Shown: one piece after another, positions 8,142-18,416 of the stretch | How the letters are laid out: each line of letters opens with the position of its first letter | How positions within the stretch are numbered: position 1 is the stretch's first letter | Notes under the pieces: model-generated | What the model was told of the DNA's origin: nothing | Databases searched by the model: none | What the model saw: the letters and a program-made list of their open reading frames with translations, nothing else | NCBI GenBank assembly: GCA_036346405.1 | Contig: CM070563.1 | Coordinates: 28,654,816 to 28,718,815 of the forward strand | From: Phyllostachys edulis | Lineage: Eukaryota; Streptophyta; Magnoliopsida; Poales; Poaceae | Direction: 5' to 3' | DNA: 64,000 nucleotides | Program-made: the position numbers and the translations under genes

Positions 8142-11100
8142 TGTCGGACCCGGGAACGAAAGATCCCGAATCCTCTGTGTTCATACACCAGTCCAGGATT
8201 TCCGGTGTACACAGTTACAAAAATGATAACATAACCAAATCTCGCATTTCATTAATAGTAAATCAGAGTTCGATACAAATGGGGCATGAAGCCAAATAAA
8301 TAAGTAAATAACACAGCGGAAATGGAAAGATAGTAGTAAGCGAACGATCCGCCACAGTAATCGTCTGGGCGAGTTTAGGCATCGGTGTCCTCACCGTCCC
8401 GATAGTAGTCTTCTCGAAATTTTGTTGCATAAAGCAAGCATGAGCACAACTACCGTGCTCGCAAGTTACACCCAATATGGAATTTGTAATGCATGCATAA
8501 AGTAGACAAAGGACATTGGCAGGTTATTTTATGAAAGCAAATATTTCAATTTAAATAATCATAATAGATTGCAAGGCCATTTTCATACAAGATTTAAAAT
8601 CAAAATTTAAATGACAATTGAATAATATGGATAACCTCCAAGAAAGGTGATGGATATCCTCCAATCACAATGGCTAACCGCCTAATTTTCCCACAGACTA
8701 ACCATCCCGAAAACATTTGTTGAAACCATTTTAAAACCAAAAACAAGTCTAACTCAAAGTGGCTTTGCTAGCATGTCCATGATCATGACGCGCTATTCAA
8801 TAGTTTTCTACTCTGCAGAGTTTGTGCAGTTTACCCACACGAGATATTATACCCTTTGTGTCGGCCAATCCACGCTTCCTAAGGCGTGTGTGAGCAAATA
8901 TCACAAGGTCGTTATAATGATCTACCTCAAAGTACTCATGCCCGCTAAGGTTTCGCTTCCATTGGACTAGCCATCCTCCGGAGCCCCTCTTGCGCCATGT
9001 GGGACTCTCTGTCTAACCAACACCCACTCATACAATATGGCACTAATATCTATGAGGTGTCCCAAATTATTAAGCCAGTCCTTCCCATACAGGACATGTG
9101 GTGGTACGCGTTTTGGCATAGCAAAGGAACGCCAAAGGCGGTCCTTAATCGACTTGGGCGTCTTTCAATTAAACCTCGGCTTTAATCCTAACCAGATTAA
9201 ACCCGTGCATAAACTCGCACCCACCTTTCATCCGTTACACCCAAGTCCAAACCATCTTTATTTTATTTAGTAAAACCACCTTTTCAACAAATCTATGGTA
9301 AGACAATACCATAGGTTCAAGTTAAAACAAGTTTGTAAAGATTTGGCTAAATCCTCCCCAAAATCAAATCATGGTCTAAGTATTTGCTAAGCATTTCCAA
9401 ACATTTTATCTATGGGGACAAGGGATGACATTTCAATATTCAATATTGGCCATACAAGGACAGTTGGAATATCTAATCATTTAAACAGGAATTTAAAATA
9501 CTTGAATAAAAGTATGCATGCACTTAGTAATTTGAAAACTGAATTTAAATAACTTTAAAATAGTAGGTGCAAGATGATCAAAGTATAACTTGCCTTCGCT
9601 GAAGTCTTGAAATTCTAATTCTTCGGAAGAATCAAATTTCTAATCGTCAGAATCTAAACGTGAAAATACGACAATCAATTGCAATTCAAATAAGGACAAG
9701 ACACTAGTTCAAACTAACTCCAAATAAAATAATTATATTTTATTTAGCTAGATAATAATCTTATAAGACCTTATAAGTTTGAAACATTCAATTTAAAAAT
9801 AGGAAATGAAAGATATAACCTTTACAAGTTTAAATCCTAAATTGGCAAATTAAATAGTTTAATTTAAAATGACAGTTTAAACAAATTCCAAATAGATCAA
9901 TTCTAATTTATTAAGCCAAATAATCTTTTTATAAAATTTTAGAAATTTCAATTCACCAAATTTGGAATTGGAATTCAGATGATATGAATTTTACACATTT
10001 TAATCTAAATTTGGAATTTAAATGAATTCCTAAACTCTAAAACAGAACTAAACTAAGCTCCAATTTGAATAAATATATTTTATTTAGTTATATAATAATT
10101 TTCTAAGATTTTAGCAATTTGAATCATCTAATTTGGAGTTATGGTTCAAAAGGTATGAATTTTACAAGTTTAATTCCCAAATTGGTGGCTTGAATTATTT
10201 CAAATTCAAACAGACAGTTTGAACCTACTCCAATTCAAATTTTTATATTTTATTTAGCTAGATGTTAATTTTATAAAATTTTAGAAATTGGAATCACCTA
10301 ATTTGGAATTAGAACATAAAAGTTATGAATTTTACAAATTGAACCTAAATCTGTTATTTAAACCATTTTCTCGAATTATTCTCCTAAAGGAAATTCTAAT
10401 TATTGCGCCAGATGACATCAGCGATGAGTTAAATCGAAATTAAATAAACATCGACAGGTGGGACCTCGTGTCGAGACACGGTCCATATGGACTTGGTCCA
10501 CGGGCTTGGCTCACGGGTGGGGTGGCGTCGCGCAAGATCGACGTGGTCGCCACGTAGGCGCCACGCTGGATCGATTGGCGTGGCGCCGAGGTGGCGTGCG
10601 CGGCACGGCCACATCAGCAAGAACGGCGGTGGTGTTCGTGACGGCCTCGCCGGCGTTCTATGCTTGCGAGGCGCGCGGTGGCATCAATAGAGAGGGAGTT
10701 CGCGATCCTAGTGGCTACCTTAGGTGCGAGCGGGCGTGGCCGGAATGTCGTCGACGGCGAGGTTCGGCGGCGAGGAGCTTCGGTCGTCGTCGAAGTAGTT
10801 GATCCCGAGGTCCTCCGGCGACGTGGACGGGTGCTACGGCTTCGCAACGACGCGGCGGTGCCGAAGACGCGGTCGGCGGGGTCGAAGCGTGGACGACGGC
10901 GCCGGAATCGGAGAAGAACGGAGTTCGGCCGCCGTTGAGGAACCTCAAAATTCCGGCGCTACGGAGGAGGAGGGGAGCAATGGATGGTGGGGTTGAGTTG
11001 TCATGAGGAGGCGCACCCGGGGGTGCCTTTTATAGGGCCCGGGAGCTCGAGGCGTGGGGGGGTGGGGATCGTACGCGACCGTTGCGGCGAGGTGGCGCAC

Positions 11101-11697
11101 GCGGGCGAGAAGAAAGGGGAGAGAGGGCGAGAGGTGGGGCGGTTCGTGCGGGCGGTTCGTGCGCACGCACGCGCAAGGATCGGGTGGTTGGGGCGCCGAA
11201 TGTGAAGTTTTGGTAGTGGCAGGCAATGGCGGCAAACGGCTTGCCCCATGAGAACGAAGGTGAGGAGAAGAAAGCGGGCGGCGGTAGGATTAGAATCCGA
11301 CGGCTAGGATGAGGCGGGCGTGGCGCGCGCGGGCCGCGGATGCTGCTCAACGGTGGAAGAGAGGAGGCGCGGGTGAAGAGGAGGTGGGCGGCTTGGGTTT
11401 CGCCCACACTGCGCTTATGATTTTCTTTTGTTTTTCTATTTTAAATATTTAGTTTAATTCATTTAGGCTCTAGAAAATGGCAAATAAATCCTAAAAATTC
11501 TAGGAAAATTTCTGGATGATTCTAGAATTCTTCTGGACTTAAATAAAATAACTCTTACTTAAAGTTGATAATAGATTTTGAATTAGAATTCCTATTTAGC
11601 TTTCCACCATTTAAAGAATAGTTTTTAAATTGCAGAAAATTCACAAATTCAAATAAATTTTCAACTTAAATAAAATTTGAAATTTTGGGCTGTTACA
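8142..11697 (-). mobile_element. 3.56-kb solo LTR of a Ty3/gypsy element, TSD TCTTG
   Basis: The plus strand starts TGTCGGACCCGGG and ends GGGCTGTTACA. Read on the minus strand the LTR therefore starts TGTAACAGCCC and ends ...GGGTCCGACA, the same end as both LTRs of the element at 18417-30748. Perfect 5-bp copies TCTTG flank it at 8137-8141 and 11698-11702. The block around 8430-8475 (complement: gCGAGCACGGTAGTTGTGCTCATG) is conserved in the other LTRs at 21488 and 30259. A GC-rich segment at 10440-11400 precedes the promoter. No internal domain is present, so the element was reduced by LTR-LTR recombination. Confidence 0.9.
11026..11034 (-). promoter_or_regulatory. TATA box of the solo LTR promoter
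   Basis: On the minus strand the sequence is CCCTATAAAAGGCACCC, within GC-rich surroundings, a strong TATA context. In intact LTRs this would mark the U3/R boundary about 30 bp downstream. Transcription would run leftwards through the rest of the LTR. Confidence 0.6.
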
Positions 11698-11702
11698 TCT
11701 TG

Positions 11703-12129
11703 CCCTAACATTCTCTTCTATTTTGTTCTTACACGGTACGCCCGAGGGCTCAGATTAGCATCCTGAGGAGTTCCATCGGCCAGGCAAGGCAGGCAGTGAG
11801 CGGATAAGCATGCTTAGTTGGTTCCTGGTGCGACTAGGGATGGCAATCGGGCGCGATAGGCATAGGTAGTGCTTGTCCATACCTATGCCTACGACCCTGA
11901 TTTCCTCCCACAGGCATGCCCGCGAAGGACGATGGGTGGAGAACCTCACCCATGCCCGTCGCTCGCGGGCATGCCCATGTACCGGCCACATGATCTGTGA
12001 CTGTGAGACTGTGACATGCAAGTTCAACAACATATGAGACTAATATTTATCTGACCTCACTAGAACTGAACTATATTCAGCTTGAGAGTCCAGGTTTGCC
12101 TTTCAGAGCTTAAACAAGAGAAAAGCACA
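11703..12129. other. Spacer with hAT-like terminus-type sequence
   Basis: No gene seen. CTAGGGATGGCAATCGGG at about 11836 is a sequence class common at the ends of small hAT elements, and 11840-11990 contains short inverted words (GGCATAGG/CCTATGCC; GCATGCCCGCG/CGCGGGCATGCCC). No matching second end or duplication was found. Confidence 0.3.
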
Positions 12130-12965
12130 CTTGTGAAAAAAAAATAGAGAAAACTCCTTTGAAGAAAGCCCCATTTCAGCCAAAGCTATAATAGCCTCGA
12201 AAATATAAGGACACTGCCTGGCAGAAGCATATGAAAATGCAGACAGAGCCTTGTCAAATTATTTCATTGAAAGAGAAGCAATATTTTTAAGGAGCAACAG
12301 AATTCTGTATCGAAATTCAGAAAAAATTGCTATATGAAAGGAAGGTGGCGGTTTATGTCAACTAATTGCAGAATATTGAACATCCTAGAAAATAAATCGT
12401 TTGGTACCTCAAGCACTCTTTATAACATACAGCAGCTACACGGTTATTTCTATATATCCTATGAAGCTTCCCTAACATCAGATTCATTTTGAGAGTTCTC
12501 ACTTTAGAAGGAATACCTTCCATCTGCAGAAAAAACATATAGGTCAATAGGTCCTACTTCACATCATCTGTCTTCATCATTACAGAAGAAGCAATCATAC
12601 TTGAATATAACTCTAACTCCACCATAATTTTGAGAGGAATTATTTCAGGGAATATAATAAGCAAACCAAAGTTGACAAAGAAAGAAAACCAAACAGAAGC
12701 AAATGAAAAGGGGGAACCTCTTGAAGTGCTTCACGGTGCTCGCATAGAGCAGAATGGCAATGAGCGATCTTAAATTTCACCTGCAACAGTAGAGCAAAAC
12801 TGATTGAGTTACTAGAGGTCACATAGAAATAAATATTGATGCAAGAAATGTCAGAATGGCATGTTCATCTGTTCACACCTCATTTTCATTGAATGGAACA
12901 AGATTCGAAGAATTTGGAGAAGGTCACTGGCATGTGGTGGATACGGAGCTTCTGGTGTTAATTGT
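12130..12965 (-). pseudogene. APC7: APC7 (anaphase-promoting complex subunit 7) gene fragment, four exons
   Basis: On the minus strand, exons with conserved splice borders read in order: about 12962-12879 (SPNSSNLVPFNENE, donor GTGTGA), 12780-12718 (VKFKIAHCHSALCE...EALQE, after acceptor TTGCAG), 12523-12408 (MEGIPSKVRTLKMN...NNRVAAVCYKECLR, between TCTGCAG and GTACC), and 12217 to about 12137 (QCPYIFEAIIALAEMG, after CTGCCAG). APC7 is a TPR scaffold subunit of the APC/C ubiquitin ligase that drives mitotic exit. These correspond to an internal region of the plant protein. The phase is kept across the three introns, so this is a genomic copy and not a processed one. A TGA lies in the first exon just before SPNSS, and no start, N-terminal or C-terminal exons are visible nearby. 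The most likely reading is a transposed or duplicated fragment of a functional gene elsewhere. Identification is from protein motifs only. Confidence 0.82.
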
Positions 12966-12969
12966 TGCT

Positions 12970-13699
12970 TGTCTAGGGATGCCGTGGCCGGGGCCAGCGG
13001 CCAGCCGAGAGGACAGGGGCGGTGGACAGGCAGGACTGCAGGAGGATAGGAGGAGTGACCGAGGGAGGATTGGATCTAGATCTGGCCATGAGGAGAGGGG
13101 CATGAGGAGTGACCGAGTGAGGAGGGGGTGGGGTGGTGGCCGGGCGTAAGGAGGGAGATCCGGGGCAGCGGCTAGGCGTGAGGAGGGGGCAACCGGTCAT
13201 GAGGAAGGCGGCGGCAGGTGTGACCACGTGAGGGCAGCGGTCGAGCGTGCGGGAAGGGGATCTAGATTGGATTCTAGGGGATGGGAGGATGGGATTGGAA
13301 GGAATAGGATTGGAAGGCAATGTGCAACCCTACCCATCGTGTGGATCGGGTCCACACAGAGTCCATGAAGCAGTCCCATGGACCCGCGGGCTTATAAATG
13401 CCCCTAACCGAGCAGCCTACAGCAACCCATCTTTCCACAGCCATACTCTACTTGACACGCATCTAGGGTCACCAGCCACGTGTTGTCCCTCTTCCTATGC
13501 TCCCTCTAGATCTAGCGTCCCCATCTTCCTCGCGGCATCTCGCGCCGCTCCTTCCTCCCGGTGTCCCACTCCTTCCTGGTGCTGCTCATTCCTCGTGCTG
13601 CTCCTTCCTCCTGGCATCCTACTCCTTGCGCTCTCCTCTTCCTCCCGGCGTCCCGCTCCTCGTGCCCCTTCTTCATCCTGGCCATGACTACCACTGATG
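12970..13699. other. GC-rich low-complexity stretch, no gene assigned
   Basis: 12970-13320 is purine-rich with repeated words such as GAGGAG(G)GG, GTGACCGAG and GCATGAGGAG. 13500-13690 is pyrimidine-rich with repeated CTCCTTCCTCC and TCCCGCTCCT. Frames are open on both strands because of composition. I see no conserved domain. Confidence 0.4.
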
Positions 13700-14200
13700 G
13701 GAGCTCCAAGGTTGGCTCTCTTTTCCCTACCGTCGACTAGAGAGGCTAGCACTCAGAGCCCTCGCTGGCCCCGCCTTTCGCCACTATCGCTGAGAAGGGC
13801 CCGACCCCCGCTAGCTTTCCTTTCTTCCTCCATCACCGAGACAGGGGGTGGGCCTCGAGCCTAGCTCTCCCTGTCCCGCTGCCGTTACGATCACCGATTG
13901 GTGAGGCTAGCGCAAGGCCCCCACCGGCTTTGCTGCCAGCCGTCACCGTCGGGAGGGGCTCGGCCCCCGCTAGCTCTGCCTCCAGCCATCACCGTCGAGA
14001 GGGGCTCACCCCCTCTAGCTCTAATTCAAACCGTCGCCGCCAAGAGACCGCTGAGAGAGTGGGGGACCTCAAGCCTAGCTTCCCCCATCCTGCTACCCTT
14101 ACGGCCACCAACTGGAGGGGCTAGCGCTCGATTCCCGCCAGCTCTGTCTCTCACAGTCTCCACCGAGAAGAACTTGGCTCCCACCAACTCTGCCTCCCGC
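13700..14200 (+). repeat. Degenerate GC-rich minisatellite, unit about 55-70 bp
   Basis: A diverged unit containing GGGCTCG-CCCCCGCTAGCTCTGCCTCCAGCC and CACCGTCGAGAGG recurs about seven times, for example at 13803, 13860, 13908, 13955, 14000 and 14110. Units vary in length. Several frames stay open across it because spacing is often near a multiple of three, but the translation is low-complexity. Confidence 0.55.
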
Positions 14201-14249
14201 TGACTCCAACTTCTCAGATCATCTTTGCCCTCACAAGATACACAAGGTT

Positions 14250-15210
14250 TGCGCATGTAATTCTCTATAACTGCATGATACGGGGTGTTCGATCTTCATG
14301 ACTTAGAATCTGGGATACACCGTGATATCCAACGAATCAACGAGGCCAATCGATGCCAATGCAACGACCTACGACGCATGAACTCGTTGAACCACACGCT
14401 ATGGTAGCTCCACTTGGCCATGATCAAGTCGGGGTTAATCTCCCTGCAATTCAATCAAGAACAAGCAAGAAAATCAATGGGGGATCGCACAATTCCATGG
14501 GGGCAGCCGGCGGCTTGCACAACCCTAGAACGATGCAAAAGAGCAATCTAAAATCTCATTAATTTTTGTGGTGCTACAGTGCAGCACCCCTCCCTAGGGT
14601 ATTAAAGACGTGTGGGACACTCCCCCACGTATGGGCTAAGCCTAAACTAACTCTATTTGGCTCAAGTGAACAAATAGACTTTTAGGCCCAATCTGAAACT
14701 AAATTGTTTTAAAACGTATAAAATAGTTATAAAATAGATACATGGCCCATTTAAGACCTCTCAAATCACATGGCAAGCAAGCCCATCATTTAATTCCTTA
14801 TGAACTCTTCAATTGTGCTAGATTACTCAATTCATCATTTTAAGTTCTTTCGGCCCAAATTGAGTAGTTAGACTTGGATTCCTTCAATTCCAGCTGCATG
14901 AGCTTGTCTTGGACTTCTGTTGGACATTTGAGAAGTGGAGGTGGGCTTAGGTTGTCGCATGGACCTCCCTCCCTTCTTAGCTTGGCTGCATGGGTCTCCC
15001 TTCTTCTTGGCTTGGCTATCGCATGAGCTCTCTTGGGCTTGCTTCCTCTTTGCTAGCACATGGAGGGCCTTGGCATCCTCTTGTTCCCTCCTTTTTTCTC
15101 TCTCTTGGGTCTGCCTCCCTCTCCTCCCTCTGGCCAGCACTATTTCTAGTGCATCCAGTATACTTACATTCACACAAGTAAAGTCATAGTCGTATTCTTT
15201 CAAGCAAACT
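14250..15210. other. Unclassified repeat-like sequence, probably LTR-derived
   Basis: No domain is visible. Features include GGTATTAAAGACGTGTGGG, a run of CTTGGCTTGGCT words between 14970 and 15030, and a C-rich 5' part. The general look (short GC-rich leader, then AT-rich tail) is that of grass LTRs, but I found no paired copy or duplication in the window. Confidence 0.3.
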
Positions 15211-15216
15211 ATAATT

Positions 15217-15459
15217 ATGAACATTAAGTTTAGCTTTAACCTTGTGATAGTGTTTGGACTCTTGATGTGTAGATATGTATGTCATGAAGCTGGGGTAATC
15301 CTTATCACTGCATGTCTTCTTGTTCAATGGTTTCTTGATGTCTCTCTGTTCAAGATTGCTTGCATCCTAGGCTTGGTTTATGTCCTATCCTATTGGTCAT
15401 TAATACTTACAGGAATAGGAATTGTTAAGGGCAAATGGAAATTACGAAATGTTTTCTGA
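15217..15459 (+). other. Small open frame with hydrophobic translation, unassigned
   Basis: An 80-codon ATG-to-stop frame whose product would be mostly hydrophobic with two or three possible membrane spans. I do not recognise it. The surrounding 15460-16000 is AT-rich without further coding signal, and T-rich DNA often gives such frames by chance. It may be a terminal exon of something lost. Confidence 0.15.
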
Positions 15460-16007
15460 TCACAACTTCTGTTATACTATGTCTCTTGAATATCAAGCAT
15501 CTAGATGTATCGATTAGAGTTGTGAAGTCATGCTGCCCATTTCGTTCTATATTCTTTGTAAGTATAGCAGAAACTTGAAGAAGAGAACTCGCAGTTTAGA
15601 ATCTCATATCCTGTTCAGTTGTTATCCTTAGCTGTTGTCTTTTTTCTACTACAATTTGCCTTCAGCAGGAGTGTGCACATTTTCTATCATGCAATCTCCT
15701 TCTCTTTCCTGTGATTGTGCATGAACAAATTTCATAAGCCCATAAATTCTATTAAAATTCCCAACCGGCTAACATCATTAGTAACCGCACTTTCCAAAAT
15801 CCGTATTATCCTTACTGGCTGCAGCAATGTTGGCTCGATGTGGGCGGTTGTCATGCTACTGCTGTTAAGTCCCTTTCAGATCAAATTTCCTGCTGCATTA
15901 TGACACTATACTTCGAAATATGATTTCCCCGCTTTACAGATTTGCATGTGAATTTTGTGGAAGTTTTGTTTCATTTGGTATCATGTTTGTCATCCTTGCT
16001 TGGCAGC

Positions 16008-16231
16008 CCCCATATCGCACATCAATAGGGCCACTACCTCTGCTGCTTGCTACGCCATGTCGACGGGAAAATAGTCTCTTCCAGCGGCTGCAAAGAAGGG
16101 CGCACTGCTGGCGACGGTGAATCGGGACGTGCACCCGCTGACGGCGAATGAAGCTTCGGCCCAGGAGACGACGGAGGCCGTCGAGCCGGTCTACTTCCCG
16201 TACCCTCGTCCGATCGAGCTCAAATCCGACG
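16008..16231 (+). pseudogene. Exon-like GC-rich fragment of unknown gene
   Basis: A short GC-rich island between AT-rich flanks begins after an acceptor-like CTTGGCAG and ends at GACGCT before a donor-like GTAATAAG. The frame reads AAAKKGALLATVNRD, then AEPVYFPYPRP-like residues (VEPVYFPYPRPIELKS), with a TAG upstream in the same frame. I do not recognise the family. The abrupt composition change and splice-like borders suggest a captured or relict exon. Confidence 0.3.
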
Positions 16232-16254
16232 CTGTAATAAGTACATTTAGTTTT

Positions 16255-16538
16255 GTGGAGGTACGTCTTGCACTACAATATTCCATGGCAGTGAAAGCGC
16301 TATTTGCCCTATTAAGGATTAGATGTTTCATAAGAGAACGAATCGCATTGATATCAGATATCATTATATTAAAGGTGTCATTGCTCAAAGTGACATTAAA
16401 GTCTCCAAGATAAATACTCATGATAATCCAGCTGATATGATGACAAAAACAGTTCCTACCGCTAAGTGTGAGTATACTAATCTGTTTCGAGTATATCACG
16501 TTTTGTTTTGGCTACAGGAGGAATTAGTCTCAATGTGA
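16255..16538 (+). pseudogene. Ty1/copia RNase H C-terminal remnant
   Basis: The frame reads SESAICPIKD, stop, MFHKRTNRIDIRYHY and INTHDNPADMMTK, the well-known end of plant copia pol (RNase H, ...HKRTKHIDVRYH...NPADMLTK). A TAG precedes MFHK, and the end of the frame runs to TGA at 16536. The sequence after it (TTGTTGAGTCTGAG from about 16540) could be the start of a 3' LTR, but no second LTR exists here. Fragment only. Confidence 0.85.
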
Positions 16539-16899
16539 AGATTGTTGAGTCTGAGTGTGATACGAATTTCGTTTCCAACTCTAACTCATAGTCCATAGGG
16601 AATATCTCCCTGTAGTCCATGGCGAATAGCAATAGCTTCATTATAAACATCTCCTCATATAGTGATATTGCCTTTATACGTCTATAGTTTTTTCCAAAAG
16701 AGTTTTTACGTAAAATTCACGTCTCCCGTTCCTCTTTTTCATGTGCATTATTTACAACACTTATTATACATTCAATATAGCGTTGGAGCATTTTATTTGC
16801 TTCTTCATTTCATTTAGATTTTGGAGGGCCAATGGTGTCGTGGTGACGTCGAGTTCATCCAGTGCGCAATGAGAAGTCCCTCCTGGAAATAGCAATAAG

Positions 16900-17500
16900 T
16901 TAGTTTCTCTACCACGAGTGAAACCGAACTAAGGTGCCGACAGCATGCACCTTGAATATTTCCATGTACTTAACTAAACACAACAAGGAAGATAAACACT
17001 GAATAATGTAAAAAAAAATGCGATGTGGATAGTCATGGTAAACCCTGGAGGCAAAAATGCTTGCCATGGAAACAAAAGATTAAGTAGCGATAGCAAACCC
17101 AGTGACTTCCCGATACATCACAAATCTTGGGCGGTTTGCCATAGTGACTTCCCGGTACACCCCAAACCCACATAATTTAAGCTAATTTGAAGCATTTTTC
17201 GTTCAAGCTAGTTTGAAGTGGTGTCACCAAATCACCTTCCTCACCCTGAGGCATATAGCAATTTCCTAGTTGTGTTTTGTCTAGCATTTCTTGAGTGTTT
17301 TGTCTAACTTGTCACTTGGATATGTGGCGATTCCTACATTTCTTGAGTATTTTGTCTAGCAAGTCCTGTTTGTGATAGATATTGTGCCTCTTGAGGGTCC
17401 TCTACATCCAACCATCACCATTCACCGTGACCAGCTCGCCATTTACCACCATAATATTGCAATAATCTACAGATACTAGTTGAGCAAAGGTTGGTATTCA
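16900..17500. repeat. Copy B of the three-copy local duplication
   Basis: Matches copy A around 1875-2170 and copy C around 31700-32040. Shared blocks are GTGACTTCCCGGTA followed by CCAAACCC, CATTTCTTGAG followed by TTTTGTCTA, CTGTTTGTGATA and GTGC-TCTTGAG-GTCC, and the right-hand GGTTGGTATTCAT. An internal local repeat (TTGAGTGTTTTGTCTA / TTGAGTATTTTGTCTA) is specific to this copy. Confidence 0.65.
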
Positions 17501-17669
17501 TGTATGGGATTCGTATCGTCTGCCTTTCCTCCTGCATATCCGAACCGTCCATCACGGAGTCGACGCCCAAGGCTGAGACCACCATGCACAACTAAGCTGT
17601 TTGATTGCTTGGAGGGAAACAATGGATGGTCCGAAAAGGAAGAAAAATGGATGTGTAATCAGGGTTTCT

Positions 17670-17910
17670 TTTACCGGGGGTGGCCGGTAAGGCCGATAAT
17701 CGAAAAATTTTGGCCAAAATTTTCAGTTTTTTTTTTAAAAAAAATCAGATTTTAAATAAAAAAATCAAAATCAAATGAAATTCAAGCAAATTTGATTTTT
17801 TGGACAAAATTCATCCAAACCGAAAATTACGGAGCCGGTTTGTGGTTCGGGGCAGAATCGATATGACCGATAATCGGCTGATTATCGGCCAAAATAAAAA
17901 CCCCTGTGTG
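17670..17910. repeat. GCCGATAATCGG-rich repeat fragment
   Basis: A segment with GGCCGGTAAGGCCGATAATCG at the left and GACCGATAATCGGCTGATTA at the right around an AT-rich core. The same vocabulary (AACCGGCGGTTA, TATCGGTGGGGTC, AAATTCAAATTT) recurs at 41140-41870, so both belong to one repeat type. No coding sequence. Confidence 0.5.
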
Positions 17911-18411
17911 TAATGACTAATGGCTGAATGAGGGCATATATAGTATACATACCCCTTTTTTTAGGCTGAGCTAGATCCAACATGCTATTTCAAACTCTAA
18001 AACATGCAGCAGCTTAAAGGGCTTTTCCTTGTAATTAGCTTGTCGATACTGTATGCACTTACTAATTTCATATGTGCAACTTCAAAATGCATTCATGATT
18101 TGTAGCCCTGTGAATGTGCCTTCTACTCGATCCATCCCCATCTTGAGTTTATGTGCTTATTATCTGTAGCTAGATGGTTTATGATTGGCCATTTGGATAA
18201 CTTATTCATAGTTCAGACTTACGTGATTGGAGCTAGAAAAACTTTACTATGAAATCTCTTACAATACAATAATTTTTGGTGGAGTCAATCTTTAAATTAT
18301 ATGAAGGGCACTTTGACAGTTTAGCTGAGTGAAAAAATCACACAAGTTTTGTATAGTGAGTTGCATTCTCCTCCATTTAATTTGTAATCTATAGTGGTCA
18401 TGCATGCTTTG
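17911..18411. other. AT-rich spacer, nothing recognised
   Basis: No gene, repeat or element border was recognised up to the GTGAC target copy at 18412-18416. Confidence 0.5.
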
Positions 18412-18416
18412 GTGAC

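Noticed and set aside
10429..11407. Many overlapping frames in the GC-rich part of the solo LTR
   Set aside because: Open on both strands, no conserved motif, and the position corresponds to the promoter block of the LTR family.
11836..13330. APC7 fragment as cargo of one hAT-like element
   Set aside because: A CTAGGGATGG-like sequence occurs on the left and CTAGGGATGCC near 12973, but they are not inverted partners and no duplication was found.
12973..13752. Several overlapping frames on both strands
   Set aside because: Low-complexity Pro/Ser/Arg translations in purine- or pyrimidine-rich tracts.
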